Counted from the first letter of the stretch, positions 15,349 to 23,094 are shown. The stretch: DNA of 23,906 nucleotides from an uncultured Verrucomicrobiota bacterium (GCA_946631345.1 CAMPAA010000016.1:1-23906); one strand, 5' to 3'. Translations and numbers: made by a program. Notes: generated by a model not told the origin, from the letters alone.

Positions 15349-16238
15349 TTACGAAGGCCTCGCGCATTCCTGAAGTGAGGGCGGAGCCAACTTATCCTGT
15401 CAATCATACTGGCAAATGGCTTCATTAGCACATAAACGATTCGGCGCCAAAAGTAATCCAACGCGCTTCGGCAGCCTCTGTAACCAATAAATCGATCCGT
15501 CAGGCCAATCCTGTCGCATTCCCTCCACCATTCAAGTACAATGTCACTCATCAATCTGTTGACCTTATCGCGCTTCCACGGCAGATCTTGCACATAATGA
15601 ACAAGCTTTGGATACTCAACGTCGGTATGCCAAAAGCTGAACACCCCCCATTCCGGAGGCAGTGCGGCACTTGCATCGCGTGCGACATAACTCAAGACCG
15701 TCTGCTCCCGCATCGGAGGATTTGGATGGTCGGCGATAAACTGACGACACGTTCCAGAAAAACATTCATCTCGCATCCGTTTCAGGTTCAGCAACATCAG
15801 CCCGCAGCAATAGCATTTCTCAACCGGCATGTACAGACCGTTCCGTTCCCACCAGGAATAATGTTCGAAGGTACCGCCATCAGCCGCAGTCACATCCCTG
15901 CTCGCCTGCAACAAAAGTCTTTCATCGCGCAAGGCCCAGAGATCAGCAGGATCCGTCCTCCATAACGTATCGCCATCGCATGACACGACCCAATCGCACT
16001 CGGGGAAAAGCTCTGCGAAATCAATCCGAGACCAAACCAACTCCGTTCCATGCCACGCCTCACCTTTCAATCCCTTCCAACGCCGAATGTCATATCCTAT
16101 TTCGGGGAAAAAAGGATCGTCAGTCACCACATGGATGCGAATGTCATGGGGACATGCCGCCCGCCGCAATGCGCTCTCCGCCGACACGCGGATTGCCATA
16201 GCATAATCCCCATTACCAATATAAACGATATCAATCAT
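15345..16238 (-). CDS. GT8-like glycosyltransferase
   Basis: 297 residues. MIDIVYIGNGDYAMAIRVSAESALR is the typical GT8 opening; the metal motif DGD is at 88-90 in CDWVVSCDGDTLW, followed by DLWALRD. LMLLNLKRMR, REQTVLSYVA and a late HYVQDLPWKRDK fit a retaining GT-A enzyme of the LPS galactosyl/glucosyltransferase type. ATG 16238 is chosen over the ORF's first start at 16292 because it gives an ATGA overlap with the acyltransferase and the natural N-terminus. It overlaps the GT4 start by ATGA at the other end. The C-terminus is basic with amphipathic helices, suggesting membrane association. Specific sugars unknown. Confidence 0.82.
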   Translation of the reverse strand: MIDIVYIGNGDYAMAIRVSAESALRRAACPHDIRIHVVTDDPFFPEIGYDIRRWKGLKGEAWHGTELVWSRIDFAELFPECDWVVSCDGDTLWRTDPADLWALRDERLLLQASRDVTAADGGTFEHYSWWERNGLYMPVEKCYCCGLMLLNLKRMRDECFSGTCRQFIADHPNPPMREQTVLSYVARDASAALPPEWGVFSFWHTDVEYPKLVHYVQDLPWKRDKVNRLMSDIVLEWWRECDRIGLTDRFIGYRGCRSALDYFWRRIVYVLMKPFASMIDRISWLRPHFRNARGLRK

Positions 16239-17200
16239 CTGGTCGTCACACCAAATATAAAACAACCCGGAACATGCATCAACAATCTGCATACTAGCGC
16301 AGATAAGAGAACGTCAAACAGAATTACCAAGGCCGTTGAATATGCGGTATCAAACACATGTATGAGTACCGCCTTAAAAAATGAGTCAAAGAACATAATG
16401 GCCCAAGAATTTCGGCCAATAAATGCCAACCATGCAATTCCTTGCGGTAAGTGCGAGATACCCCAAATTAAAGGCACTATTAAAGATACTGCGGCCAAGA
16501 AATAAGAAACCTTATTGGGAATAGCATATGATGTTGCCCACGAGAAAAGATAGACAAGATAAAGTATCGCCCCAATGCACGACATAATCAACGTGCCGTA
16601 TTTGCACAATCGACCAACTCGCGAATCAAGAAAACGCGGAGCGCACATTCGCCTTGCAAACATCCCGGCAATAAAACACGGGAGCAATGAAAAAACCGCA
16701 TTAACCTGCAAGCATGCCGGAAAATATTTTGACAGTAAAGATAATACTATGGAGATCCCAAAAACAGCAACAAGGCGGATGTTTGATAACTTCCAAAATA
16801 AAGGCGCCAACATCATGACTCCGAATATGGCATAGGCAAACCAATACAACCGCCCAAAAACAAATGCATCTGCAATCTGAAACAAAATAGCGCCACCATG
16901 CGCATAATGAGACGATATGAAAATCGAGTATAAAATCTTTAGAAGGGAAAACAAACAAAATGGGACAAGTATCCTCTGAGTTTTCTTCGCCAAATATGCA
17001 CGCAAAGTTTCTTCATGGTTCAACCATCCCGCAATGCCAAAAAATAACGGAATACAAATCGTATAAGCAAGGAGCCATAACGCACTCCAGCACTTGGAAG
17101 AATCCGCCACCTCTACTCTGCTTATAAAAACATGGCAACACACAACCAATATGCATGCCACCGCTTTGAGATAGTCAATTCGGTCATCTCGTTTCATCAT
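16235..17200 (-). CDS. Acyltransferase 3 family membrane protein
   Basis: About 321 residues with some ten hydrophobic segments. The first helix holds the family signature: RIDYLKAVACILVVCCHV with the conserved Arg and the catalytic His (His23 from the ATG at 17200); PLFFGIAGWLN and an RILVPF segment follow as expected. Such proteins transfer acetyl or other acyl groups to sugars of exopolysaccharide or O-antigen at the membrane. Two ATGs are adjacent (17200, 17197) and I cannot separate them. The start lies inside the preceding GT2 gene. This gene is much more AT-rich than the left half of the window: I counted 21 of 60 G+C at 16741-16800 against 38 of 60 in dnaB at 3661-3720. Recent transfer is likely. 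Confidence 0.85.
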   Translation of the reverse strand: MMKRDDRIDYLKAVACILVVCCHVFISRVEVADSSKCWSALWLLAYTICIPLFFGIAGWLNHEETLRAYLAKKTQRILVPFCLFSLLKILYSIFISSHYAHGGAILFQIADAFVFGRLYWFAYAIFGVMMLAPLFWKLSNIRLVAVFGISIVLSLLSKYFPACLQVNAVFSLLPCFIAGMFARRMCAPRFLDSRVGRLCKYGTLIMSCIGAILYLVYLFSWATSYAIPNKVSYFLAAVSLIVPLIWGISHLPQGIAWLAFIGRNSWAIMFFDSFFKAVLIHVFDTAYSTALVILFDVLLSALVCRLLMHVPGCFIFGVTTR

Positions 17201-17951
17201 AGCTATCAATCGCGAAACTTTTCCCACGCAATCTGACACGATCTCGATGTCGACAGATATAACTGCCATCCAGAATTTGGCTACCACGCGTTAAACCTCG
17301 CCAAAACCATTGAAGTGAAAGCCCGTGCTTCTTCCATAAATGTAGCCGTTCTTTCCAATACTCTTTTTTCGGACCCATTCCCATTGTCCGAGAGCCCGCA
17401 TGAATTCTAAATCCCCATAAATAGTCGTGCAATCCTATAAAGCGTTCTCCTGCACGCGCCCATCGCGTCCACAAATCAATATCCATCATAAAACGCAATC
17501 CCACATCAAAGCCCCCTAATCGCCTCCACAAATCGTAGTGAAAGAATGCACTCGGCCCGCCTGTCCAAGTTGTATAATATCGTTTAAGCCAAGGATACCA
17601 CCGTGCATCGCGTCGCACATCCGTAACAATTCCATTTCCATCAATATATTTGGTATTGCCCGCTATCCAATTACCATGGGCTCTCGTTTCAAAACACCTA
17701 ACAACCTTTTCCAGCGCTCCCGGCAGCAGCACGTCATCGGCGTTCAGCCAAAAGAGCCATTTGCCGCGCGCCTTGGCGAACCCCTTGTTCAGCGCATCGC
17801 TCTGACCAAGATCCGGCTCCACGTCACCATCCTGGATGATTACCTCAAGATCATCTCCCATCCCCTGCGACGAAAGGCTTTCCAAAGCCTCGTCCATGTA
17901 AGGACGCGCCCCCTTTACCGGAACCACACAACTAAACAGCGGTCTACCCAA
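17184..17951 (-). CDS. GT2-family glycosyltransferase
   Basis: 255 residues, GT-A fold. PLFSCVVPVKGARPYMDEALESLSSQ opens the nucleotide-binding domain; SDALNKGFAKARGKWLFWLNADDVL (51-75) holds the NADD metal site at 70-73. GGPSAFFHYDLWRRLGGFD and MDIDLW are the acceptor-side motifs of this GT2 group. The start is probably TTG 17951: there is no ATG or GTG between the upstream in-frame stop and the conserved N-terminus. The 3' end overlaps the acyltransferase start by 17 nt. The first third of the gene is GC-rich like the left half of the window while the rest is AT-rich, a mosaic pattern. Confidence 0.83.
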   Translation of the reverse strand: MGRPLFSCVVPVKGARPYMDEALESLSSQGMGDDLEVIIQDGDVEPDLGQSDALNKGFAKARGKWLFWLNADDVLLPGALEKVVRCFETRAHGNWIAGNTKYIDGNGIVTDVRRDARWYPWLKRYYTTWTGGPSAFFHYDLWRRLGGFDVGLRFMMDIDLWTRWARAGERFIGLHDYLWGFRIHAGSRTMGMGPKKEYWKERLHLWKKHGLSLQWFWRGLTRGSQILDGSYICRHRDRVRLRGKSFAIDSYDETR

Positions 17952-17978
17952 TTTCTTAAAGTTTAAAGGCCCTAATCC

Positions 17979-18743
17979 TCACCTTAGCAACCTATATCCC
18001 CAATAGCCAAGGTACTCCTTAAAGATATATGAATTGCAGAAGATATAGTTTGCGTCAGGCCACAAATCCCTGAAACAAAACGGATGCCCCGTATTGACCG
18101 TTGCTTCGTAGTCCGCCGCCGCAGGAATAATCTCCAAGTTCGGCGCGTACTTCCTGTACATCAGCACAGAACGTCTCATGTGCCACGCGCTTGTTACGAG
18201 CAGAACCCGTTTCCGGGCAACTTGTGTGTCCCGAGATTCCAGCATCCTCTCCACAAACTTCGCATTCTCCTCGGTGTTGCGGGCCTTATCCTCAACAATA
18301 ATGGCCGATTCCGGCACGCCAAAATCACAAAGAAGCGGCAACGCACTTTCGCGTTCGCCGCTACCTGTCGGGATGACGAGCGGTGCCTTACCCGCCCTGT
18401 ATAACCTCGCCGCATGCCATACGCGGTCAGCACCGTTCCACATCTCGGCATATGGATACACGTTCGTGTTCGCCCCTATTCCGCCTCCGAGCAGCACGAT
18501 GGCATCGGCTTTCGGTGCATCCTCAGCCTTGACCACAGGCCATTCGCTTTCAAGCGAGACGCCTATCCATCTGTACATCATCGGTGTGCTCCACAGCCAC
18601 AACCAGCAGATTGCCGCCGCACCGAACCACGCCGCAATCCGCCGCCGTCCCACCCACACGCAAATGCAGGCGGCAATCATGCCAGACAATCCGATCACAA
18701 GCGGATTCAGACACCCCCCGACAATTTTGTTCAACAAATACAT
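17979..18743 (-). CDS. DUF218 (YdcF/ElyC/SanA-like) membrane protein
   Basis: 254 residues. Two N-terminal membrane segments (about 13-31 and 36-55) anchor a DUF218 domain, which holds ADAIVLLGGGIG (79-90), IPTGSGERES (124-133), the acidic/Asn motif KARNTEENA (153-161) and LLVTSAWHMRRS (181-192). E. coli ElyC and SanA, of the same family, affect envelope polysaccharide precursors and outer-membrane integrity; the biochemical reaction is not settled. Its place inside a glycan cluster fits a role in lipid-linked sugar supply or envelope assembly. It starts 6 nt after the secreted protein gene and is very likely cotranscribed. Confidence 0.85.
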   Translation of the reverse strand: MYLLNKIVGGCLNPLVIGLSGMIAACICVWVGRRRIAAWFGAAAICWLWLWSTPMMYRWIGVSLESEWPVVKAEDAPKADAIVLLGGGIGANTNVYPYAEMWNGADRVWHAARLYRAGKAPLVIPTGSGERESALPLLCDFGVPESAIIVEDKARNTEENAKFVERMLESRDTQVARKRVLLVTSAWHMRRSVLMYRKYAPNLEIIPAAADYEATVNTGHPFCFRDLWPDANYIFCNSYIFKEYLGYWGYRLLR

Positions 18744-18749
18744 GACATG

Positions 18750-19814
18750 CTATCTTTCAACTTTGCCGCCTACGAAGTGGATCGCAAATGGCTTTGTCTC
18801 GCGCGAGAAAGTAACAGTAAGGTCATCTATCGCCATCATCGCGGAATAACCGCTCGTCGGAGACTGGAGCATCCATCTGAACATCACGACCTCTCCCGGC
18901 TCAATGCGCGGCAACGTTTCGGGCGCATATGACACTTGAGTAACAACAGGCACAGAGTGCGGCTCATCATCGCTGAACCGCTTCGCGCCAATCTCACAGC
19001 AGTCCTCCCACCCTTCCTGGCAATTGACGATCCAGTCAAGACGGTTTGTTACCACGAACGAGCATACGAATCTCTGCTCATTCGTATTGGCGAATCCCCA
19101 CTGCTGCGCCAGATAAGATACGTTCGCCAACCGCACAACCGCGTCCGTATCATTGGTGAACGCCGTTCCCCAACAAACTGCCGCGTCCTTCGTGGAATAT
19201 CCACCAAGAGCACGAGTACTGTCCCTTATATCCGCCGCGAGCGCATACAATCCACCCGTCCTTATCTTGCCGCCGTTATAGCTGAACACAGAAATGGCGT
19301 CACGCCCTTTCCAGGCCTGCCAACATGGAAGCGAAATGCCGCTAACCCAATCTTTGCCGCCAGAGGTCGATGTTACGGGCGCCAACGTATCGAAGGACTG
19401 CACATAGGATTTCCCTTTAATCCCAGAAATGGGAATGGCACGAAGCGCGGGCGCCAACATTGCGGTGAAAGTCGATACCAGCATGCCGCCGCCGGATATC
19501 AGACGGAACGCCCTGAAATCTGAGCCGCCGTCCAGCGTAAAGGTTGCGGCTGTAGTTGTTACGGTAAATGTCGCAACCTGCGACTCAGCACCGTCTGGCG
19601 AACGCGCATATATCGTCATTGAGCCTTCTGGCTCGGAAGCGGTGCATTCAATGGAAATCTGGCTTACGCTGTTTGCATAGGTCGGCGAAAGCCAGGCATT
19701 GTCCATGACCATCGTCCACCCTTCCGTTCCGATGCCGGAAACAAAGTCGGCACGTTCAACAGCATTCAGTCCGAATATTGCCAGCGCACAAACAACCGAC
19801 AGCCCAAATTTCAT
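18750..19814 (-). CDS. Secreted beta-sandwich protein of unknown function
   Basis: 354 residues. ATG 19814 is chosen over the ORF start at 19883 because it opens a signal peptide (MKFGLSVVCALAIFGLNAVERA). Residues about 25-115 are a short beta domain (GSMTIYARSPDGAESQVATFTV). Residues about 130-345 follow a pattern I know from secreted proteins of Bacteroidetes and PVC bacteria that often carry lamin-tail or autotransporter-like parts: SFDTLA, a LPGW-like SLPCWQAW, STRALGGYS, CWGTAFTNDT, VSYLAQQW, then MAIDDLTVTF near the end. No catalytic residues are recognisable and no sorting tail is present. Position next to the ElyC-like gene suggests a surface or periplasmic partner of the glycan system; this is inference. 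Confidence 0.65.
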   Translation of the reverse strand: MKFGLSVVCALAIFGLNAVERADFVSGIGTEGWTMVMDNAWLSPTYANSVSQISIECTASEPEGSMTIYARSPDGAESQVATFTVTTTAATFTLDGGSDFRAFRLISGGGMLVSTFTAMLAPALRAIPISGIKGKSYVQSFDTLAPVTSTSGGKDWVSGISLPCWQAWKGRDAISVFSYNGGKIRTGGLYALAADIRDSTRALGGYSTKDAAVCWGTAFTNDTDAVVRLANVSYLAQQWGFANTNEQRFVCSFVVTNRLDWIVNCQEGWEDCCEIGAKRFSDDEPHSVPVVTQVSYAPETLPRIEPGEVVMFRWMLQSPTSGYSAMMAIDDLTVTFSRETKPFAIHFVGGKVER

Positions 19815-19823
19815 CTTACAATT

Positions 19824-19832
19824 ATTATCCAA
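19824..19832 (-). promoter_or_regulatory. Candidate -10 box before the secreted protein gene
   Basis: Minus-strand TTGGATAAT with hexamer GATAAT (19829-19824), 9 nt before ATG 19814. It resembles the close promoters of dnaB, adk and others but the hexamer is weaker and the TG is not in the extended position. Confidence 0.35.
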
Positions 19833-19913
19833 TTCGACTAACGACCAACCGTAGAGCAATGACCCAAGCAAAATATTGCGCAATTACGATTCCAATATAC
19901 TCACACCGAGACT

Positions 19914-20720
19914 CTAAACCGCATGGCGAAACACAAATCCCCAAACCTTGAAGAAGTACTTGAGATAGATTATCGGGAGACATGACCAGATGCCATGGGC
20001 GCGGAGCGCGCAGAGATCCTCGCGATTAATCTCAACGTTTGAGCGCCAGTCAGCCGTAGATGCGCCGCCCATGCGCATCACGACCACGCACTCCGGAAGG
20101 TACTCCGCCTTGAGCTTCGCAAGATACAGGTAACGCAATTCCAACTCGAAGTCCGCACAGATCCGATAGTCAAGCGAATAGCCGCCCAGTCGCTCAAAGC
20201 ACTCGCGCCTCACATAGAACGACGGATGCGGAACCATCGCCGCAAACCGAAACATCCAAGGCCGCCACCGCTTCGCCGAACAGTATCGCACCGTCTTGGC
20301 CGTTCGCAATGTCTCAACAGTCTCCCCTTCCTTCACGAACCGAATATCGGCATACAAACAATCCACCCGATCCCCGAACGCTTGCGCAATGTGCGCAAGA
20401 GTGTCATCAGACGCCAGCACATCATCCGCGTTCAGGATGCCGACGATATCGCCCGTCGCCATCTTGATGCCCTTGTTTATGGCATCGTACATCCCCACGT
20501 CTCGTTCACTGATCCACTTGAATGTGAAATTGTTAGTTGTGAGTTTAGAGTTGTGATCCGAATCGGCGAACTCTTTAATGATATCTACTGTTCCATCCGT
20601 CGATCCACCGTCAACGACCATATATTCAACATCAACACCACGCTGCGCAAACACCGACTCCATCGCGGTCCGAATCACCGCCATGCTGTTGAAGCAAGCC
20701 GTTATGATCGATACCTTCAT
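19914..20720 (-). CDS. GT2-family glycosyltransferase (WcaE-like)
   Basis: 268 residues. MKVSIITACFNS, VVDGGSTDGTVDIIKEF (36-52), WISERDVGMYDAINKG and ILNADDV (95-101, metal site NADD) match GT2 enzymes such as colanic-acid WcaE. HPSFYVRRECFERLGGYSLDYRICADFELELR is the acceptor-side signature. ATG 20720 is chosen over the ORF start at 20813, which lies in repeat DNA. Residues 54-67 (SDHNSKLTTNNFTF) interrupt a place where relatives run directly from the helix into WISE; the DNA there is AGTT-type repeat. Downstream of the interrupted ATPase gene. Confidence 0.85.
   Translation of the reverse strand: MKVSIITACFNSMAVIRTAMESVFAQRGVDVEYMVVDGGSTDGTVDIIKEFADSDHNSKLTTNNFTFKWISERDVGMYDAINKGIKMATGDIVGILNADDVLASDDTLAHIAQAFGDRVDCLYADIRFVKEGETVETLRTAKTVRYCSAKRWRPWMFRFAAMVPHPSFYVRRECFERLGGYSLDYRICADFELELRYLYLAKLKAEYLPECVVVMRMGGASTADWRSNVEINREDLCALRAHGIWSCLPIIYLKYFFKVWGFVFRHAV
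20526..20562. repeat. AGTT/GAGTT repeat insert in the WcaE-like GT2 gene
   Basis: Plus strand GTTAGTTGTGAGTTTAGAGTTG. It shares the word AACTCACAACT (minus strand) with the GT4 insert at 14727-14815, again read in another frame. It encodes residues about 54-67. Confidence 0.6.
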
Positions 20721-20742
20721 CCCACTCTCGCCGCTTCTCCAC

Positions 20743-20820
20743 CTGTCCCCAGATCCTGATGCGCGGGATCTGTCCGCGCAACCACTAACGACTATCCCCC
20801 ACTCCCAACTCACTCACCTC
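20743..20820. repeat. Hairpin-plus-AGTT repeat element, copy 1
   Basis: Plus strand: CTGTCC, TCCTGATG, a GC-rich hairpin (GCGCGG 20761-20766, CCGCGC 20774-20779), CAA, then ACTAACGACTA and CACTCCCAACTCACTC. The same order of parts, with a different stem sequence, recurs at 22165-22235. It fills most of the gap between the ATPase pseudogene and the WcaE-like gene, so on the minus strand it would be in the leader of the latter. Confidence 0.6.
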
Positions 20821-20830
20821 AACCATTGCA

Positions 20831-22045
20831 TCAAATGGAGCCTGCCGGTATTACAGACACATCTCCCGTCAACGGCAATGCCGTTTCCGCAGAGCAGATT
20901 ACCGCACCATGGGAAATGGGGAAACCCAAATCTGCAACTTTCTTGAATGCCTTGACGTCCGAAAGGGCGGGATTTGTGTTCCTCTTTATCTCCACTGGCT
21001 CCAGAAGCCCATTGCGCTCCACAAGGATGTCGATTTCCGCCCCCACCCTGTCTCGATAGAAATAGAGTCTGGGCTCCTTGCCACGGTTCCAATATCTTTT
21101 AAGCAGCTCACCTACCACGAATGTCTCCAGCATCGCACCCGCCATCGCACCATTCATCAATGCTTTCGGAGAATCCCATCCAAGCAGATATCAGCAAAGA
21201 CCAGTGTCTGTGAAATACAGCTTCGGAGTTTTCACTATGCGTGAAGTGACATTTCTTGAATACGGCTGCAACAGATAGACAAGATTGGATGCCTTCAGTA
21301 TCCCAAGCCAATCTTTAGCCGTAGGCATCGAGATGCCGACATCCCTTGCAAGGTCAGAAAGATTAAGCAGCTGTCCAGTACGAGCCGCCGCCGCCCTTAT
21401 GAATTTCAGGAAGCGATCCTCGTTGGACACATTTGCCAAATCATGAATGTCACGCTCGATATACGTGGTAACGTACGAACTGAAGAAACGCTCCCAATTC
21501 TTTACCCTGCCCGAGACAAGAGCGGGGAATCCACCACGATGAATTCGCGCAAAGACCTTCACCATGCCATCATGACGCTCCACGGACGAGATAGGGGCTG
21601 AAGCAGTAAAAACGTCATCATCCACGCGCCCCAATTCCTCCCCTTGCGATATGCCGCCCAAATTTATGACGGCAACTCTACCTGCGAACGACTCGCTTAC
21701 ATCCCGCATGAGGTGGAACTGCTGCGAACCAGAAAGCCAGAACATGCCACACATCCCTGCTGACTCATCAATCATGGTCTTTATGTACGGCAGCAATTGG
21801 GGTGCATATTGAATTTCATCAATGATTACCGGCGGGGGATAAGACAGCAGAAACGCATGAGGATCCCGTTGAGCAAGCTCACGGACCGTCAATGCATCAA
21901 GCGACACAAAGTGCCGCCCCGCTTCCACCGCTTCTTTCAGCAACGTTGTCTTGCCAACCTGACGCGCACCAGTCACAATCAAGGCTGGAAATTCGGCAGA
22001 GGCCTCCACCACCTCCCTCAAAGCCGCTCTTTTAATCATATTCAT
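20831..22045 (-). pseudogene. AAA ATPase with DUF4143 domain, interrupted by an in-frame TGA
   Basis: 405 codons in one frame with a single TGA at codon 285 (21193-21191). N-terminal AAA domain: Walker A GARQVGKT (26-33), Walker B VIIDEIQ (73-79), the sensor WLSGSQQFHLM. A winged-helix-like segment follows (LSDLARDVGISMPTAKDWLGIL), then DUF4143 starting PKLYFTDTGL. The stop falls right after DTGLC, and the frame goes on YLLGWDSP, ETFVVGELLK, YFYRDRVGAEIDILVE, exactly as in relatives, so only one codon is damaged. ATPases of this family are common accessory genes of unknown role. It has its own close promoter and is flanked by two related repeat elements, which suggests it was inserted into the glycan cluster. 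Confidence 0.85.
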
Positions 22046-22052
22046 GCGCGTA

Positions 22053-22081
22053 ATTATACCATATACAACTTTTCAGCTCAA
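22053..22081 (-). promoter_or_regulatory. Promoter of the DUF4143 ATPase gene
   Basis: Minus strand: -35 TTGAGC (22081-22076), 17-nt spacer, extended -10 TGGTATAAT (hexamer 22058-22053). The ATG is 7 nt below the hexamer, so a leaderless transcript is predicted. It is the only member of the close-promoter group with a convincing -35. Confidence 0.7.
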
Positions 22082-22089
22082 TACTTCAT

Positions 22090-22124
22090 GTGACAAATTC
22101 AAAATATCATCTTAAATTTGTCAC
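22090..22124. promoter_or_regulatory. Inverted repeat just upstream of the ATPase promoter
   Basis: Perfect 10-bp arms GTGACAAATT (22090-22099) and AATTTGTCAC (22115-22124) around 15 nt, ending 8 bp before the -35 box. It could be an operator or a structure at the 3' end of the upstream GT2 mRNA. The AT-rich stem without T-run argues against a strong terminator. Confidence 0.45.
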
Positions 22125-22164
22125 CTTCCTCCACCTCACACCTTCACTACCACAGTCCCATCCC

Positions 22165-22235
22165 CTGTCCTGATGGACGGACTCCGTCCGTCCAATCCCA
22201 CATCTCCAACGACTACCCACTAACAACTCTCTTCT
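22165..22235. repeat. Hairpin-plus-AGTT repeat element, copy 2
   Basis: Plus strand: CTGTCC, TGATG, perfect 8-bp hairpin (GGACGGAC 22175-22182, GTCCGTCC 22186-22193), CAA, then CCAACGACTACCCACTAACAA. Same order and same direction as copy 1. Its AGTT part forms the very 3' end of the upstream GT2 gene, including the TAG stop (22215-22213). Confidence 0.6.
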
Positions 22236-23094
22236 CCCACACTTTCGCGTTGCAGAGGAAATCGTAGAACGACAGCAATACACAAAATATAAACCCTGGT
22301 TTGCCATCAAGGAATCCGGCGCGCAGTATGTAGTGGTAACAGAAGCGTACAAACGCCCTGCATGGCAGATGCGCATGAATACGCTTCAGCCGTCGCTTGA
22401 TTCGACGCGAAAGCGGCATCGACTTCACGCCCTCATCGAAGTCGCCCTTCATGAACCCGTCGTACAGCTCCGCCTCCCAACTCGAATAGCGGTTGTGCTT
22501 CTCAACCCAGCTGTGGATCGTGGGGTACGCATAGTGCTCGACGCTCGTCTTAAGGCATCCGCCCACCTTGCCGTTCAGGATAATATGTTCATGCGCCTCG
22601 CAATCTCCCACGTTCTTCGAGCCGTTCGTGGGCATCTTCTCATAACGACCCAACTTGTGCCGGAAAAGGCGCAGCACGCGCAGGCTTGCGTAGCCGCAAT
22701 GCCTGATCGGACGCCCCAGGAACATGTAGAGGAAGTGCAGATAGTACCCGTCTGCATCTGGGTGGGCAACCTTCTCGGCGATCTCCTCAGCGAGTGCCGG
22801 AGGAATCACCTCGTCTGCATCTACGATCAGCACCCATTCGTTGCGGATGGGCAGATTGTCGAGCGCCCAGTTCTTCTTCTTCGGATACGTACCGTTGAAA
22901 TAGAACTGCACACACTCAATCTTGGCGATGGCATTCTTCGCAATATTGCCAACCGCATCCGGCATACCGTCAGTCGACTGGCTATCAACCACAAAGATCT
23001 CATCCGCCCAGTCCTTGAGCGCATTGATTACCGGCACGATGTTGTTCTTTTCATTCTTCGCCGGAATGATGACCGATACAGGTACTTTGTTCAT
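22213..23094 (-). CDS. GT2-family glycosyltransferase (WaaE/KdtX-like)
   Basis: 293 residues. VPVSVIIPAKNEKNNI, DEIFVVDSQSTDGM (31-44), PKKKNWALDNLPIRNEWVLIVDADE (71-95, DAD at 92-94) and later CGYASLRVLRLFRH, AHEHIILNGKVG, HYAYPTIHSWVEKHNRYSSWEA form the pattern of LPS core beta-glucosyltransferases such as WaaE. ATG 23094 is chosen; the 51 upstream codons are in low-quality repeat DNA. The C-terminus ends inside a repeat element (RVVSG then TAG). Confidence 0.87.
   Translation of the reverse strand: MNKVPVSVIIPAKNEKNNIVPVINALKDWADEIFVVDSQSTDGMPDAVGNIAKNAIAKIECVQFYFNGTYPKKKNWALDNLPIRNEWVLIVDADEVIPPALAEEIAEKVAHPDADGYYLHFLYMFLGRPIRHCGYASLRVLRLFRHKLGRYEKMPTNGSKNVGDCEAHEHIILNGKVGGCLKTSVEHYAYPTIHSWVEKHNRYSSWEAELYDGFMKGDFDEGVKSMPLSRRIKRRLKRIHAHLPCRAFVRFCYHYILRAGFLDGKPGFIFCVLLSFYDFLCNAKVWEKRVVSG

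Noticed and set aside
14135..21193. Alternative genetic code with TGA as a sense codon
   Set aside because: Many intact genes here (dnaB, rsmI, map, adk, rpmI, the lyase) end in TGA at the right length, and TGG is used freely for Trp.
21191..21193. Selenocysteine at the TGA of the DUF4143 gene
   Set aside because: Relatives can have Cys nearby, but I see no SECIS-like hairpin just downstream and no redox site is known in this family.
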